Part shown: positions 21,969 through 32,880 of the stretch, piece by piece
Layout: each line of letters opens with the position of its first letter
Position numbering within the stretch: position 1 is the first letter of the stretch
Assembly: GCA_963921195.1 (NCBI GenBank)
Contig: OY992537.1
Span: 180,374,065 to 180,438,064, forward strand
DNA length: 64,000 nucleotides
Direction of reading: 5' to 3'
Origin: Pegoplata infirma
Lineage: Eukaryota; Arthropoda; Insecta; Diptera; Anthomyiidae
The notes under the pieces: generated by a model
What the model was told of the DNA's origin: nothing
The model's database searches: none
The model's input: the letters and a program-made list of their open reading frames with translations, nothing else
Position numbers and translations under genes: made by a program

Positions 21969-22117
21969 AATATAATTAGAGCCCGTGCTCGATCTGTACT
22001 TACAGAAAAAATCAAATAAAATTACTGACAAAATATGTCGCCATTAGGCACGTCTCCGAAACAGAAAATGCAAATTCCTTCATTTGTGTCTGCAATTCCA
22101 GATCATGTTGGTAACCC
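21969..22117. other. Spacer between the two 292-bp repeats
   Basis: 149 bp of moderately complex sequence with no recognised feature. It is not present upstream of copy 1, so the repeats are not a simple tandem duplication with a shared spacer. Confidence 0.4.
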
Positions 22118-22409
22118 TTGCGAAATAATGTAAGAGACAAAAAAGTTGAAAGAACGTATGAAGTGAGGTTGAGATTGCTAGAAATAGAATTGTAGTGTTG
22201 GAAACTGTCAAAATTTATTCTGTAGAAACTATAAATATTCACATATATAAAAAACAGTTTTCATTAACAAGACAAACCGACATTTAAAATCCTACTGATG
22301 ATGACACTAACTGGGGTGTTTGAAACCGGTATAGGAAATACCAGAAATGTCTATAATTTTTAGAAATTCAATTTTTCTTCAGCAATTTTTCAACTTGAAC
22401 CTTATAACA
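22118..22409 (+). repeat. 292-bp repeat, copy 2, uninterrupted
   Basis: It starts TTGCGAAATAATGTAAGAG and ends CTTATAACA. It is the empty-site counterpart of copy 1. It carries the hammerhead-like core described separately. Direct repeats bearing such cores are known as the pseudo-LTRs of Penelope-like elements. No Penelope protein is visible here, so the family is not assigned. The Jockey element begins at 22411. Confidence 0.7.
22272..22345 (+). ncRNA. Hammerhead-ribozyme-like core in repeat copy 2
   Basis: CTGATGA (22295-22301) and GAAAC (22322-22326) are separated by 20 nt that form a short stem (ACAC with GTGT). GAAAC is followed by a GGTAT-AGGAA-ATACC hairpin (22328-22342) in the position of stem III. 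Upstream ACCG (22276-22279) could alternatively pair with CGGT. These are the conserved parts of a hammerhead. The expected GUH/UH cleavage triplet next to the stem is not canonical here (AGA), so activity is doubtful. The motif may be a decayed ribozyme. Confidence 0.4.
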
Positions 22410-22410
22410 T

Positions 22411-24378
22411 GTTACGGACCGCCTACGCAAACAGGCGAGATCCAAATGCGCCAAAGTACTCAGATGTGAAAAGATTCTTTACGAACAATGTCTGCGTGCT
22501 TGCTGCTCCTTGGGGAAGTAAGACCTTCTGGTCATTCGTTGAACAAGTAAAGAATAATGCTAGTTCATCCATTCCAACTCTTATAAATAATGATAAAATA
22601 TTCACTGACCCGGTTGATAACGCCAACCTTTTTGCTAAACTTTTTGCAAGGAATTCATAATTGCCGGAAGGCGACCAACCTCTGCCCGAACTTGGAAGGG
22701 CATCGTGTGCTATACCCAAGATTTTCTTCCGAGTGCGCGCAGTTAAATGGGTTCTTGCGGATCTCAATGTAGCTTGGAAATCTTTCCCTCGAGTTGGAAG
22801 GTTGCCAATTTTCAGCCTATCCCGAAAAAGGGTGAATCTGCTAACACTGAAAATTACCGCCCAATCGCAATTTGTATGATCAATTATCATCTCCTTAATT
22901 ATCTGGAGTCCAACTCATTACTCAATGACCGACAGTATGGTTTCCGTAAAAGTCGTTCTACTGGAGACCTGTTAGTGTTTCTATTGGAACGGTGGCTCTA
23001 GATATTTCCGCGCATGTGTCTAAGCTTATTGCTTTTGGTGTTGGTAATGACTTCTCTCGTCTTATTTTGAGATTTCTATACGTGTTGTCATAGATGGGAT
23101 CTCTTCAAGAGAATTTCAGCTTAATTCAGGCGTACCCCAAGGCTCTGTTCTTTCTCCTTCTCTATTTCTTATCTTCTTAAACGACCTTTTAAGTCAAACT
23201 TCTTATCCTATCTACTCTTTTGCAGATGACAGCAACGGTGACATGACATAATCCCCACGGACATAATCCCCATTTCCGTTATGGGGATTATGACCAAATT
23301 CATTTCACACAATCCCAATAAAGACGGACATAATTCCCAGATTTATGGGGATAATGACCACGTAACAAATGGCCATAATCCCCTTTATGGGGATTATGTC
23401 TTCTATCCTAGTTGGTCAAAATCCCCAAAATTAAATTATTTTTTTTTACTTAAAAGTTTCACTGCGTAGCCGGCCTTCGGCAGGGCTTAGGGATTACAAA
23501 CTCCATGCATTAAACCCACCCTCTCTGCAGAAAACGTGGATTATGACCAAAAGTGCCTTGGACTTACTCCCCATAATGTGAATGGGGGTTATGACCGAAA
23601 AAAGTTCGGTCGTAATCCCAACAAGGAACGGACATAATCCCAATTGGGATTGTGACCGTTTTGGAAACGGTCATAGTCTCCACAACTGTTATGGGGGTAA
23701 TGTCCGTGGGGATTATGTCCTGTCACCGACAGCAACATTTGCCATTCAATTTCCTTTAGTCTTAGGCCAAGCCTTTCGGAGGTTGGGTTTATGAGACAGA
23801 AAATTAACCAAGATCTTTCTACTATCTCAGAGTGGGGTCGAGCGCATAGGGTGGACTTTAATGTACGCAAAACCCAGTGTTGTGTGTTGACGCACAGACG
23901 GGCTGTGGAATTAGCACTGTCCTCTGTATCAATGGGTGGTATAGATATTATAGAATCGGAAACTCTTGATGTTCTGGGCATGAAAATACAGTGTGATGTC
24001 CAATGGAATAAGCATATATTTCAAGTGTCGAAAGAAGCATTCAAGTGTCTCGGCTTTCTGAAAAGGTGTAAGAACTGCTTTACCTCATCCAATATCCGTT
24101 CTATCTATACAACTTACATTCGACCGAAAATGTAATACAACTCCCATATATGAGCAGGAGCTTCCGTGTCTCTTCTGAATCTTCTGGACCGTGTGCAAAG
24201 GAGGTCGGTGAAGCGTATTAATAACAATAGCGTATCTAACTCTATTGATTTAATAGAGCATCGTCAGAATGTGGGTTGTGTGACACTGTTCTATCGATAT
24301 TACCATGGGAAATGTTTTTCTGAGATAAGCGAACTCGTACCCCGAGCCCGTGTTTTTGTTTGTAACACTCGCTTATGA
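22411..24378 (+). pseudogene. Broken Jockey reverse transcriptase ORF2
   Basis: The remaining frames are 22411-22660 (linker), about 22690-23000 (RT motifs 0-2), about 23010-23236 (GVPQGSVLSPSLFLIFLNDLL-type motif up to FADD), 23737-24135 (RT thumb region with the DVLGMKIQCDVQWNKHI motif) and 24166-24378 (C-terminal region). The enzyme would have copied element RNA at a nicked genomic target. Frameshifts near 22660, 23000 and 24140 and the MITE insertion abolish function. The endonuclease domain is missing because of 5' truncation. Confidence 0.75.
23237..23727. mobile_element. Mutator-like MITE, 9-bp TSD GACAGCAAC
   Basis: The exact 9-bp duplication GACAGCAAC lies at 23228-23236 and 23728-23736. 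The ends are GGTGACATGACATAATCCCC on the left and the inverse of GGTGACAGGACATAATCCCC on the right. The 491-bp body is packed with variants of GACATAATCCCC in both orientations. A 9-bp duplication and G-starting ends fit the Mutator (MULE) superfamily. Merlin is the main alternative. It has no transposase. Confidence 0.75.
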
Positions 24379-24655
24379 AATAGAGCTCATCCGTTTGTAA
24401 TCAACTGTCCAGTCTTTCGCACAACGCATTACAGAGAGAATACGTTTCTCAGTCGATCTATTCGTTTGTTGAATAACCTCCCTGCCGAAGTCTTTCCTAA
24501 CTCATTTAATCTAGAAAGGTGCAAGTCAATTATTCATAAACACTACTTCCTCTTTTCTCCCTCTCATACCTATTTTTCCTGATATCAACATAATGCACTG
24601 CATTCGTAGGGGGCATCTCCTAAGTGTTGGTTTAATATAAAAAAACAAAAAAAAA

Positions 24656-26160
24656 TTGAACAGCTTAACATTGTTTAACTTGTTTCAACATAATTGCCAT
24701 TTTTGGTGTATTACAAGTTGAATGGGATCATCCCGCGGATCGTTTAAAACTATTTTCAGTTTTATTCCAATATATTCCTAAATTTTTTTTGCTATACAGA
24801 CTTCCAACTTTTCATTTTTCCACAAAAACATTTGTGCATGTTAATCTTCTTTACGAATCTGCACTTCTGAGAACATTTCTCGGATATCTGCCGCAACACC
24901 AAAAGCACCTTGCCAAAATTTTAGAAGTATACCTTATAACGGTTTATCTTGTTCTGGACCTTTGAGGAGGAGAGAAATTGTCACTAGTTTTTGCAGCAGC
25001 ATCGAAAACTAGTTTTAGGGTCATGTCACAGACTCAATTCCGTTCGGATTTGGAAAAAGTGGTTTACTCGTAAAACAAATAGTATTTTTTTCGGAATGAA
25101 ATCAATTTCGAAAAACAAAGTGAAACTGAATTGCATAAGATTAGTTTCATTCTGAAAAAAATATTCGCTTTGGGATTTTCGAATAAACCACTTTTTCCAA
25201 ATCCGAACGGAATTGAGTCTTTGACATGCCCCTTAGTTTATCCTGCTTATGGGGATTTACAACTACGAAATGGTATAAATACCACACGGGATAAGACGTT
25301 TGCGATACTTTATAAATACTAAGCTTTCTATTTCTTATTTCTATTTCTTTCAACACCTTCCTTTCAATTTTCATCAGTCGTTTTCAGCTATTTCTAAGCT
25401 AGATGGCATATCGGGGGATGCTTCTTCCAAAAGAAAAACAGTTTTCTCAATACCACTGAAGAGTTTTATCCGAAGACTTTCCCTTTAGCTGATGTTGTCA
25501 AGTCACATTTCCATCAACAAAAAATTAATCATTCTTCATTGAACATAACAAATGCTTTAAAAGCACCAGATGGACCATATAAATTCACTGGCATAATTTT
25601 AAACAAAATACTTTCCTGTTCATGTTGCTCATAACAATTCTGCACAGCCAAACAGCCAAAACACAAGGTTCCACCTCTGCCCGGTATTGATGATGGGTTT
25701 TATGGTAACTTTTTTTTACAATTTTGCTACATATTTTTTTGCAACAACAAGTATTGAAACCATGACCTTTGTGAAGGAAGACAACAAAAGCAAATTTATA
25801 ACTGTTTAACCTTTTCTCAACGTGTTTTGCCAGGCATTTCTTCAGTAAACGTTTTGCAGTTGATACATAATGTTCTTCTTTAAAATCGCACATGTTGGTT
25901 TTGACTCGGCCTTCTTACCATTATCAATGGTCATCACATGTTGGTTTTGACTTTGGCTTCCTACCATTATCAATTGTCATCATCTGTTTCACCAGTTGAT
26001 TTTGATTTTGTTGTGATGATAAATTTGGCATTAAACTTATGACCTTTGTCAAATCACCAAGCCACTTTGAAAACTCAAAAATAGTAAGAAATGGTTATAT
26101 TTTTGGATGCTTCCTTTGATCACTCAAACTGTTGATCGGTGGGCAGTTTTGATACCTTTT
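24656..26160. other. Region of unassigned fragments with a small palindrome
   Basis: No complete gene was recognised. It contains the palindrome at 25015-25232. A 102-codon minus frame at 25585-25893 has a Cys/His-rich composition (TCCCKKICSKI, SYHKTHHQY) but no family I can name. A plus-strand fragment near 25550 (ALKAPDGPYKF) faintly recalls a retroelement RT. The region is probably old transposon debris. Confidence 0.35.
25015..25232. repeat. Small palindromic MITE-like element
   Basis: The left arm (AGGGTCATGTCACAGACTC) and inverted right arm (AGGGGCATGTCAAAGACTC) continue inward through TTCCGTTCGGATTTGG. Similar TAGTTT-containing sequences flank both ends but no exact duplication can be set. 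About 218 bp. Confidence 0.45.
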
Positions 26161-27400
26161 CTTCTATTAAGGTAGTACTCGAAAGATGATGACCGCACTC
26201 TGCGGACAACAAAAACAATACAACATTGCGAACTGTTGTCGAAAAAGTTTTAATTTGGTCCATGCATTTTTCATTAGAGGAAGAATCTTTTGAAGAAAAA
26301 CCTTCTCAAATAGCTTTGATAGGCAAGGAAATAAAGTTATAGGTCTGTATGACGAAGTTAAAGATAAATCTATTCCATGCTTGGGAATCCTTTTGATTTC
26401 AGAAGTTTTTCTCAAGTCCGGTAAGTAACCTTTTTGCAAAATCGCATTAAATATTTTAGGTTGGACTTATACCGCTATAAATGGTAAGATTTTTGATCAT
26501 GTTTGGTGTGACTTAGTCATACTTAGGCGCTTTCTTTAGGCTTAGCTGCGTTCGAGTAATTTATATATTTATTTAAAATATTACCTAAATTACGATCCAT
26601 TATTTTCTGCCAAGTTCGGCTCGGCTCTCAAATGTTCTGCAAATAAGTATGCTTTATCCTCTTAACTGCGAGCCCAATTGCCACATTGGTTTCTCATTGT
26701 CAGTGGTGGTTCGCCCTCTACCGGAGGTTTAATTTTAAAGGCTTTATAAAGTTAATAGTTCGCTGAACTTGTATGCCATAATTTTTTAACAAACACGCTA
26801 CTTAAGCTATCCTCTTCCAAATAAAAGGCTTTTCTAAGGTTTCTAATAGCTTCACTCAGCCTCTGCTTTGAAGCAGGGGATCTACTGTTCTCTTCTTAGC
26901 CTTCTTTTGATGGCCAGTAGTAACCCAATTTCTGAGTTTGAAACATAAAAACTGTGATTAGTGGAAGCAACGGTCATGGGAGCCGAGGAGTGATCTGCTG
27001 CTGATGTCAGAACGGACAGAAAGTTCTGAACACATTCACCTAAGTATATACACCTCAGATTCCAAAGATGTACTAATGTCGATGTATTTTAACCAATTCG
27101 TCTTTGATGAAGTGAGTCCACAGGGTGTCTTAACCGAAATTGGTTCATCGAAATACGTTCAAATTACTGGAGAATGGTAAGAATTGAGATCATTTGATGT
27201 TTCAGCAGATAAGTTACTTCTGTTGATACGTTTTATAATCCAGAAATCGATAAGATCGGAAATTTTCCATGGATCTGAAGGCCAATAGGTCGACTGTCCA
27301 GGCGATATAACGTTCAGACTTTTCCTCCGATCAATAAGAGCACAGTTAAGCTGTTTTCCCCACACTGTCTTCCCTAACTGCAGAATTTTCTCTCTCGTCT
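26160..27400 (-). pseudogene. Jockey-type ORF2 relic, endonuclease end to RT start
   Basis: On the minus strand, 27159-27365 encodes ISDLIDFWIIKRIN...DLNSYHSPVI, which matches the C-terminal end of an AP-type endonuclease (normally D-x-x-SDHSPV; here the Asp before His is Tyr, so inactive). Further on, 26167-26439 encodes IPKHGIDLSLTSSYRPITL and LSKLFEKVFLQKI, the first RT motif. The intervening stretch is frameshifted. Orientation is opposite to the Jockey element at 22411, so it is a separate insertion. Confidence 0.65.
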
Positions 27401-27990
27401 AATCGCGCCTTAAAAATTAATTTGTGCCCCTCTTCAACCATTATATATGAAAATCAAAGTGTTCCACACTAGAGACTTCCCTTGTAGGTCATGAAAAGAA
27501 ATATAATACAATATATGACATTTTAAATATATAAATCCACTGTGCAATTACTCTCTAATAAACTGTTAGTAAAAGCTTTTCTCGTATATTTCCCAAATGC
27601 TCTAGATTTCCTTAACTCTCCCAAACAAAAACTTTAGCATAGAATTTTTTAAGCCAGTGCATAGTAAAAATTGACACAGTAGTGGTTGGTTTTATTGTAA
27701 TTTATTCCTCTATTGTTGTTGTATATATTGCCGGAATAATTGAAGCAGTTAAATAGCAGGGGGCGTTGATTTCTGCTTTTATTATTGTATATTGTGCCGG
27801 CTATAAAAAAGCATTTGCATTTGTTTGTTTTTGGTTTATAATTTGTAACGGCTCCGCCCATTTGTTGTACATGTTGTTGCTTTTTATTACCACAACAACA
27901 CAACAATGAAATGTTGTTGTTGCTGTAGCTTTATGAAAGTTTTGTCACACAAGAACTTCATACATAAGTGTTCGTTCACCATTTGAAAGC
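27401..27990. other. Spacer with ACAACA/TTGTTG microsatellite patch
   Basis: No gene was recognised. A (TTG)n/(CAA)n-rich patch lies at about 27870-27930 and another TTGTTG stretch at about 27710. The long minus frame at 27649-27906 is a translation of these Asn/Gln-coding repeats. Confidence 0.4.
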
Positions 27991-27994
27991 ATAT

Positions 27995-30409
27995 CGTCAC
28001 CTAAAATGCAAAACGCCCTATCTAACATTTTATAAATTTTACAGGAGAAGCAAAAAACGTGTTTATATAAAAACTATAAAAGTTTTCATTACAATTTCTT
28101 TAAATATTAGTAAAAACACACAAACAAATTCATTTCTGTTAAAAAAAATTATAAATTTTTTATATTTGAAAAGTTATGTTAGTAACGCCCTTTTGTCTTG
28201 TAATTTTCAGAAACACAAAAAGCCCTATCTGCACTGAATATGTTTAAAAACACCAAGCAGATGTGTTATAAAATGTAACAACATGCTAACAAAATTTTAC
28301 ACTGAATGTTGTTTATCATATAGAACTCTAACAAAATGTGGGCGTTATTGGAAAAAGGGGCGTGGCACCTGCTATATAACCTAACACATGCTAACTTAAT
28401 TCGATACAGCAGAATGTCAATTTTCCATTTTAAAGCTCCATGTCAAATGAGGGTGGAACAGGACAAGGGTATGGCCCGAAATAAACTAATGCTTCAAAAT
28501 GCTTTAACCTTTTAACGACCACAGGCAACTATACTTCCCAGATCAGTTCTTGCTATTTTTTTTGTTCAAGTAAAAGATAGGATAAATGTTCTAAAAGATG
28601 AATTATAGAAGAGTTTTAGAGAAACAAAAGTTTTGTTTTCATTAAGTCTCTAACTGGGTCCACTTAATCACTATTAGTTCTAAAAGTTTGCGAAGTAATA
28701 AATATATTAGGGACAAAATTATATTTACTTGACAGGCGAAATAAGGGTCAAGAAGGGGGTTCAGAATCCAAATTCTTGTAGAATAGCTATTATTAAATTG
28801 GTTTTCTTAAAAATCACAGCGAGTACCAAAATAGCCTTGGCCAGAACAGCCTAATAAGGGGGAAGAGGGGCCCAATTTTTTTATGCGTAACTATTATTAG
28901 GTCAGAAATTACAAAAATGGAAAGAAAATCAAAAACACTTCGGCCAAAAATATATGGTCGTCAAAGCGTTTACTCGGCTTCTGGAAAATTTCTTAAGATC
29001 TACAGTAAATATTGGGCATTTGATAGATATCTCACTCGCATCCCACAAAGCTCTTAAAGGAAAATTCCTTAAGGGTACTTTCCACTATCACATTCCTATT
29101 TTTGGATTCTTTTTTGATTGAAACCTAGTCGTATCTAATAAGTGAACAATTTCTTGTCAAATTTTTTAAAAAAATATTTCGCTAACATGGTGAAATTACG
29201 CTTGTATAATGGAAATGTGTGATAGTGAAAAGTACCCTTTAGCTTTATTTTGAGTTAAAAAAAGGGCCGGTTTTAAAAAAATGCCAAACAAGTTTTTGAT
29301 TTTCCAAAATAAAAAAAAATAATTTTTAATTTTTTTTTGAAAGATTAAAGAAATAGCTATCTTACACACTCGGGACACATTTTGCTAGGAACATTAGGTA
29401 ATCAGTTACATGGATGCAAAAACAAATCCTGTTTGAATAAAATGTAAAATTACGGTCCCCTCTAACTCAGAAAGTTCTTGACCGATCTCGTTGAAAAATT
29501 GTGACTAAACTATCGGTTTTAAAAGTTGTGTCACTTGAGATAAAAACCCCCATATGTAAATGATGGAATTTGACACAGGTTGTTATTTTATCTTTCCTAA
29601 GCCCTGTATTTAATGTTATCGGTATTAGACATCAACTTGTTTTTTATTTCTGTCCCTTTTTATGAAGAAATTATAAGCTTTCCAATGAATGCTTATAACA
29701 ATAATCGTATCGTGTCTATCGTTATTCCATTACCATATAGTGTCATTTTATGGTAATAGAACAATGAGCTAAAGATGAGGATATCAAGTTACATACATAA
29801 TTAGCCCCCTGTATTTTTTGTAATAATAGCAAAAATTTATAATTAAAAACATTTTTTTTTACTTATTTAACGAAAAATTTACTTTGAATTTTATTCAATC
29901 GGAATGAAGAACTTCCAATCATGTTTTTTATCGCCATTAATTATATTGTTATTAAATTTTATGTAAAATTTATATCTTACTTAAGACTAATTTTACTGCA
30001 TAAATTGCGAATTCTATAACTGAAAAAAGAACGATTCTCGTGAGAGTACGGTCCTGAAGGGGTTAACTGGTAAATTTCTAAACTTTATTTTTTGTGTACA
30101 TATATATAGATATTTTTCCTATTAGTGGACATTGTGGAAGAAGAAGTATCAAAAAAATGTTTAATCTTAAAAAATAACAGTTGCGTCGGCAATATTATGT
30201 AAACAAACGTGTAGTTGGGGCTTTTTGGTTTAACAAATATCAAAGCATGTAGATAGGGCTTTTTGAATTTTGTTAATAAAATCTCCATTTTTGATCAAAG
30301 GAGTCTAAATTTTTTTGTAGACATGTATTTTGATCCAATACATAAGAATCAATTAAAAACGCACTTTTGAATTTTTTGTTAGTTAGGGCGTTTTGCATTT
30401 TAGGTGACG
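27995..30409. mobile_element. TIR element with CGTCACC ends and subterminal repeats
   Basis: The left end CGTCACCTAAAATGCAAAAC and the right end (its inverse, GTTTTGCATTTTAGGTGACG) match over about 27 bp, through CGCCCTA. ATAT flanks both ends (27991-27994, 30410-30413). The motif AAAA(A/C)GCCCTATCTA recurs near both ends in mirror orientation (28208-28228, 30200-30270). The ~2.4-kb interior has no transposase and no recognised gene. A related end pair interrupts DINE copy F at 60147-61155. Confidence 0.6.
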
Positions 30410-30413
30410 ATAT

Positions 30414-30664
30414 GTACTAAAAAGCCCCAAAGGAATACCATTTGACTTTTCAAACCACAACAACAACAAATTGTATTTGAATTTTACAACAACAAGAGTG
30501 TAAAATTGTATTTGTGGTAGTGAGTAAAATCGGTTCATATCAGAGATGGAAAATCGGAATTTTGAAATGGTACTGGATAATAACTAAAAAAGTACTTTTT
30601 CGCACTGGACGGTACTAAAAAGAATTAATTCAATTTAAATGTTCTTTAATTGATGACATCTTTC
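30414..30664. other. Short spacer, nothing identified
   Basis: It has a CAACAACAACAAA patch at about 30458-30500 but no gene or repeat boundary. Confidence 0.4.
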
Positions 30665-31355
30665 TTATACCCTCCAGTCAGTCATTCCATTTGTAACTCA
30701 TCAAAATATCGGTCTGTGACCCCATAAAGTGTATATGGGGCATTCCATGCCACATCGGACACTTTGAAAATTTTTTTTTTAGATTTTCCCAATTTTTTTA
30801 CAGTTTTTAGTACCCTTTGAAAACTCTTTCGTGGTAAATTTTTTTTTGATGACCCGTTCAAAAGATATCGAATTTTTAGAAATTGGTATTTTGTTCCTTT
30901 ACTCAAAATTCTTTTACTCATAACTTCCTCAATAACGGTCCAAATTTCATTTTTTTTTCAAAATTTTTGTTTTTTTACGTACTTTAAAAAAAAATCCCAG
31001 AAAAATCTTAAAAGCGCTTTAGTATGCGATTTTTTAGTTTTAAAATTTAAATCTCATTTTTCAAAATGTTTGTACTCTTCGATTTTTTTTAACCCTTTCA
31101 CTCCCCTTGTTCACTACAGTGTACACATCTTTAAAAATTCATTAAAAATTAACCGTACAACATTTTTGTGTTTTGTTTTGACAAGATTGATCATTGAAGG
31201 GTTATCTTTACGATAGATGTGCTCGGAAAAATAAATTTGCATTCAGGTGGACTCTACACGCAATATTTGGTGTCAAACTGGAAAATTTTCAAATAACGTA
31301 AAAAAATTGCAAAACAACATAAACGCTAAAAAGTTCTCAAAAATCGAATAATAAC

Positions 31356-32880
31356 TAGTGTTTCCAATTATTCGACCCTGCCGGTTAACCGGTTAGGGCA
31401 TTATTCGAAAATTGACGAAAATTAGTTAATCGGTTATTTGGGTCGATTAATCGGAAAAAGTGGCGATTAATCGATTAATCGTCAAAAACAATGAAAAATT
31501 AATTTTAAACGATTTTTTTAAGTAATGTAACAAAAAAATAAAAGTATTTTAAGTAAAATTGCAATTTCAGTCTTTATACACACGCAAAAAATTAGAATGA
31601 GTTTCAATTACTATTTTAATAGATTTTACACCCGTCACAAAAGAAATAGTATTAATTACTAAAATTTGTAAAAGTTTGCTATCGCAAAAGTGCATTTCTT
31701 CTCAACTCACGTAAATTTTCGAAATCTATTAAAAAAGTTTATCATATAAATAAAAAAAATAATTAAAAACAAAATCAACTTTTTAAAATTTTTAATTAAA
31801 ATTTTTTTCTTTAAAATTTTTTGTGTGCAGTTTTTAAAGGGGAAAACCAAAACGCAACTAATTGAAATTTAGGTATAATAAAATTTTCTAAATTTTATTT
31901 GGAATTTTCTTAATTTCAATCGAGATTTCTGAGTTTCAATTAGCCATTTCCGTTTTTTAATTGGGAATTCAAAATTTCAATTTACTTACAATTGTAATTT
32001 TTAAATTTAATTTTTGATTTTCTAAACTATGAATATTAATTTAGATTTGGGAATTTCAGTTGGCTTTTCTAAATTTCAATTGGTATTTCTTAATTTTAAT
32101 TGGGATTTTTGAATTTAAATTGTGCTTTTCAGAATTTTAATTGGTGTCTTCTAAATATTAATTTTGATTTATATCATTAGATTTCACTTTTCTAAATTTC
32201 AATTGAGATTTCTGAATTTTATTAGCTCTTTAGAAACTAAATTATCTTTTCTGAATTTTATTTAGAATTATTAAATTTCAATTTTGCTTTTCTAAATTTT
32301 AATTGAGATTTCTTAATTTCAGTAGGCTTCTGTAAATTTCAATTTTGTGAAATTGGGAGTTTCTGAATATCAATTAGGATTTCTAAATTTCAATAAGCTT
32401 TTCTGAATTTGGATTGAGCTTTCGTAAATTTTAATTGGGCGTTTCTGAATTTCGATTTGGATTTTTGAATTTCAATTGGGATTTCTGAATTTAAATTAGC
32501 TTTTCTGAATTTCAATTGGGATTTTCTGCATTTTAATTGGGATTTTCAATATGGCGTTTGAAAACTTTAATTAGTATTTCTGAGTTTTAAATGATTAAAT
32601 TTTTAATTTTGCTTTTCTAAACTGTTAATTGTTGGTTTCTGAATATTTTTTTTCTGTAGTTTTGACTTTTTTCGGAAGTGTTTGTAAAAAAGAGGAAGTG
32701 TTTCAAACAAATTATAGTAGAATATAGAGATAATAATATTAACCGGTTAGTCGAACCATTTTAACCGATTAATCGGGTCGAATAATTATTTGCGTTTTAA
32801 ATTATTTGTTTCGACATTAACCGAAATAGAGGCGATTAATCGAGGAATCGGTTAATCGATTAACCGAATTGGAAACACTA
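31356..32880. mobile_element. hAT-like element, TSD ATAATAAC
   Basis: The exact 8-bp duplication ATAATAAC lies at 31348-31355 and 32881-32888. The termini are TAGTGTTTCCAATT in inverted orientation, followed by blocks of GATTAATCG and AACCGGTTA. TAGTG plus an 8-bp duplication indicates hAT. The 1,525-bp interior has no transposase and contains a diverged minisatellite. Confidence 0.85.
31880..32650. repeat. Diverged minisatellite inside the hAT element
   Basis: Variants of TTTCTGAATTTCAATTGGGA follow one another about every 25-40 bp for nearly 0.8 kb. Examples stand near 31920, 32060, 32200, 32430 and 32500. Units differ by substitutions and small indels, so this is an old expanded array. 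Confidence 0.7.

Larger units (their letters stand above)
22411..24655 (+). mobile_element. 5'-truncated Jockey-group non-LTR retrotransposon
   Basis: It starts inside ORF2 and ends in an A-rich tail (about 24637-24655). A diverged 16-bp duplication starts TTGAAC and ends AACAT on both sides (22395-22410 and 24656-24671). Protein fragments in order: the endonuclease-RT linker (RRDPNAPKYSDVKRFF, then SKTFWSFVEQVKNNASSSIP), RT start (NYRPIAI), RT middle (LNDRQYGFRKSRSTGDL), the YSFADD box at 23215-23230 and the C-terminal LDRVQRRSVKRI...LFYRYYHG motif. Several frameshifts disrupt it. The Mutator-like MITE splits the FADD box. Confidence 0.8.

Noticed and set aside
22423..22890. 155-codon minus-strand ORF
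   Set aside because: It overlaps the plus-strand Jockey RT fragments whose motifs are recognisable; the minus frame has none.
23589..23981. 130-codon minus-strand ORF
   Set aside because: It spans the junction of the Mutator-like MITE and the Jockey RT and reads the repeated GACATAATCCCC units; a chimeric shadow.
25585..25893. 102-codon minus ORF considered as a transposase zinc-finger region
   Set aside because: Cys/His spacing does not fit BED, THAP or other transposase fingers; kept only as a mention in the region entry.
27649..27906. 85-codon minus ORF rich in Asn/Cys
   Set aside because: It is a translation of (TTG)n-type microsatellite and AT-rich DNA.
31356..32880. Regularly spaced repeats considered as a CRISPR-like array
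   Set aside because: Units are diverged, spacing is irregular, there are no unique spacers, and it is inside a hAT element of an animal genome.
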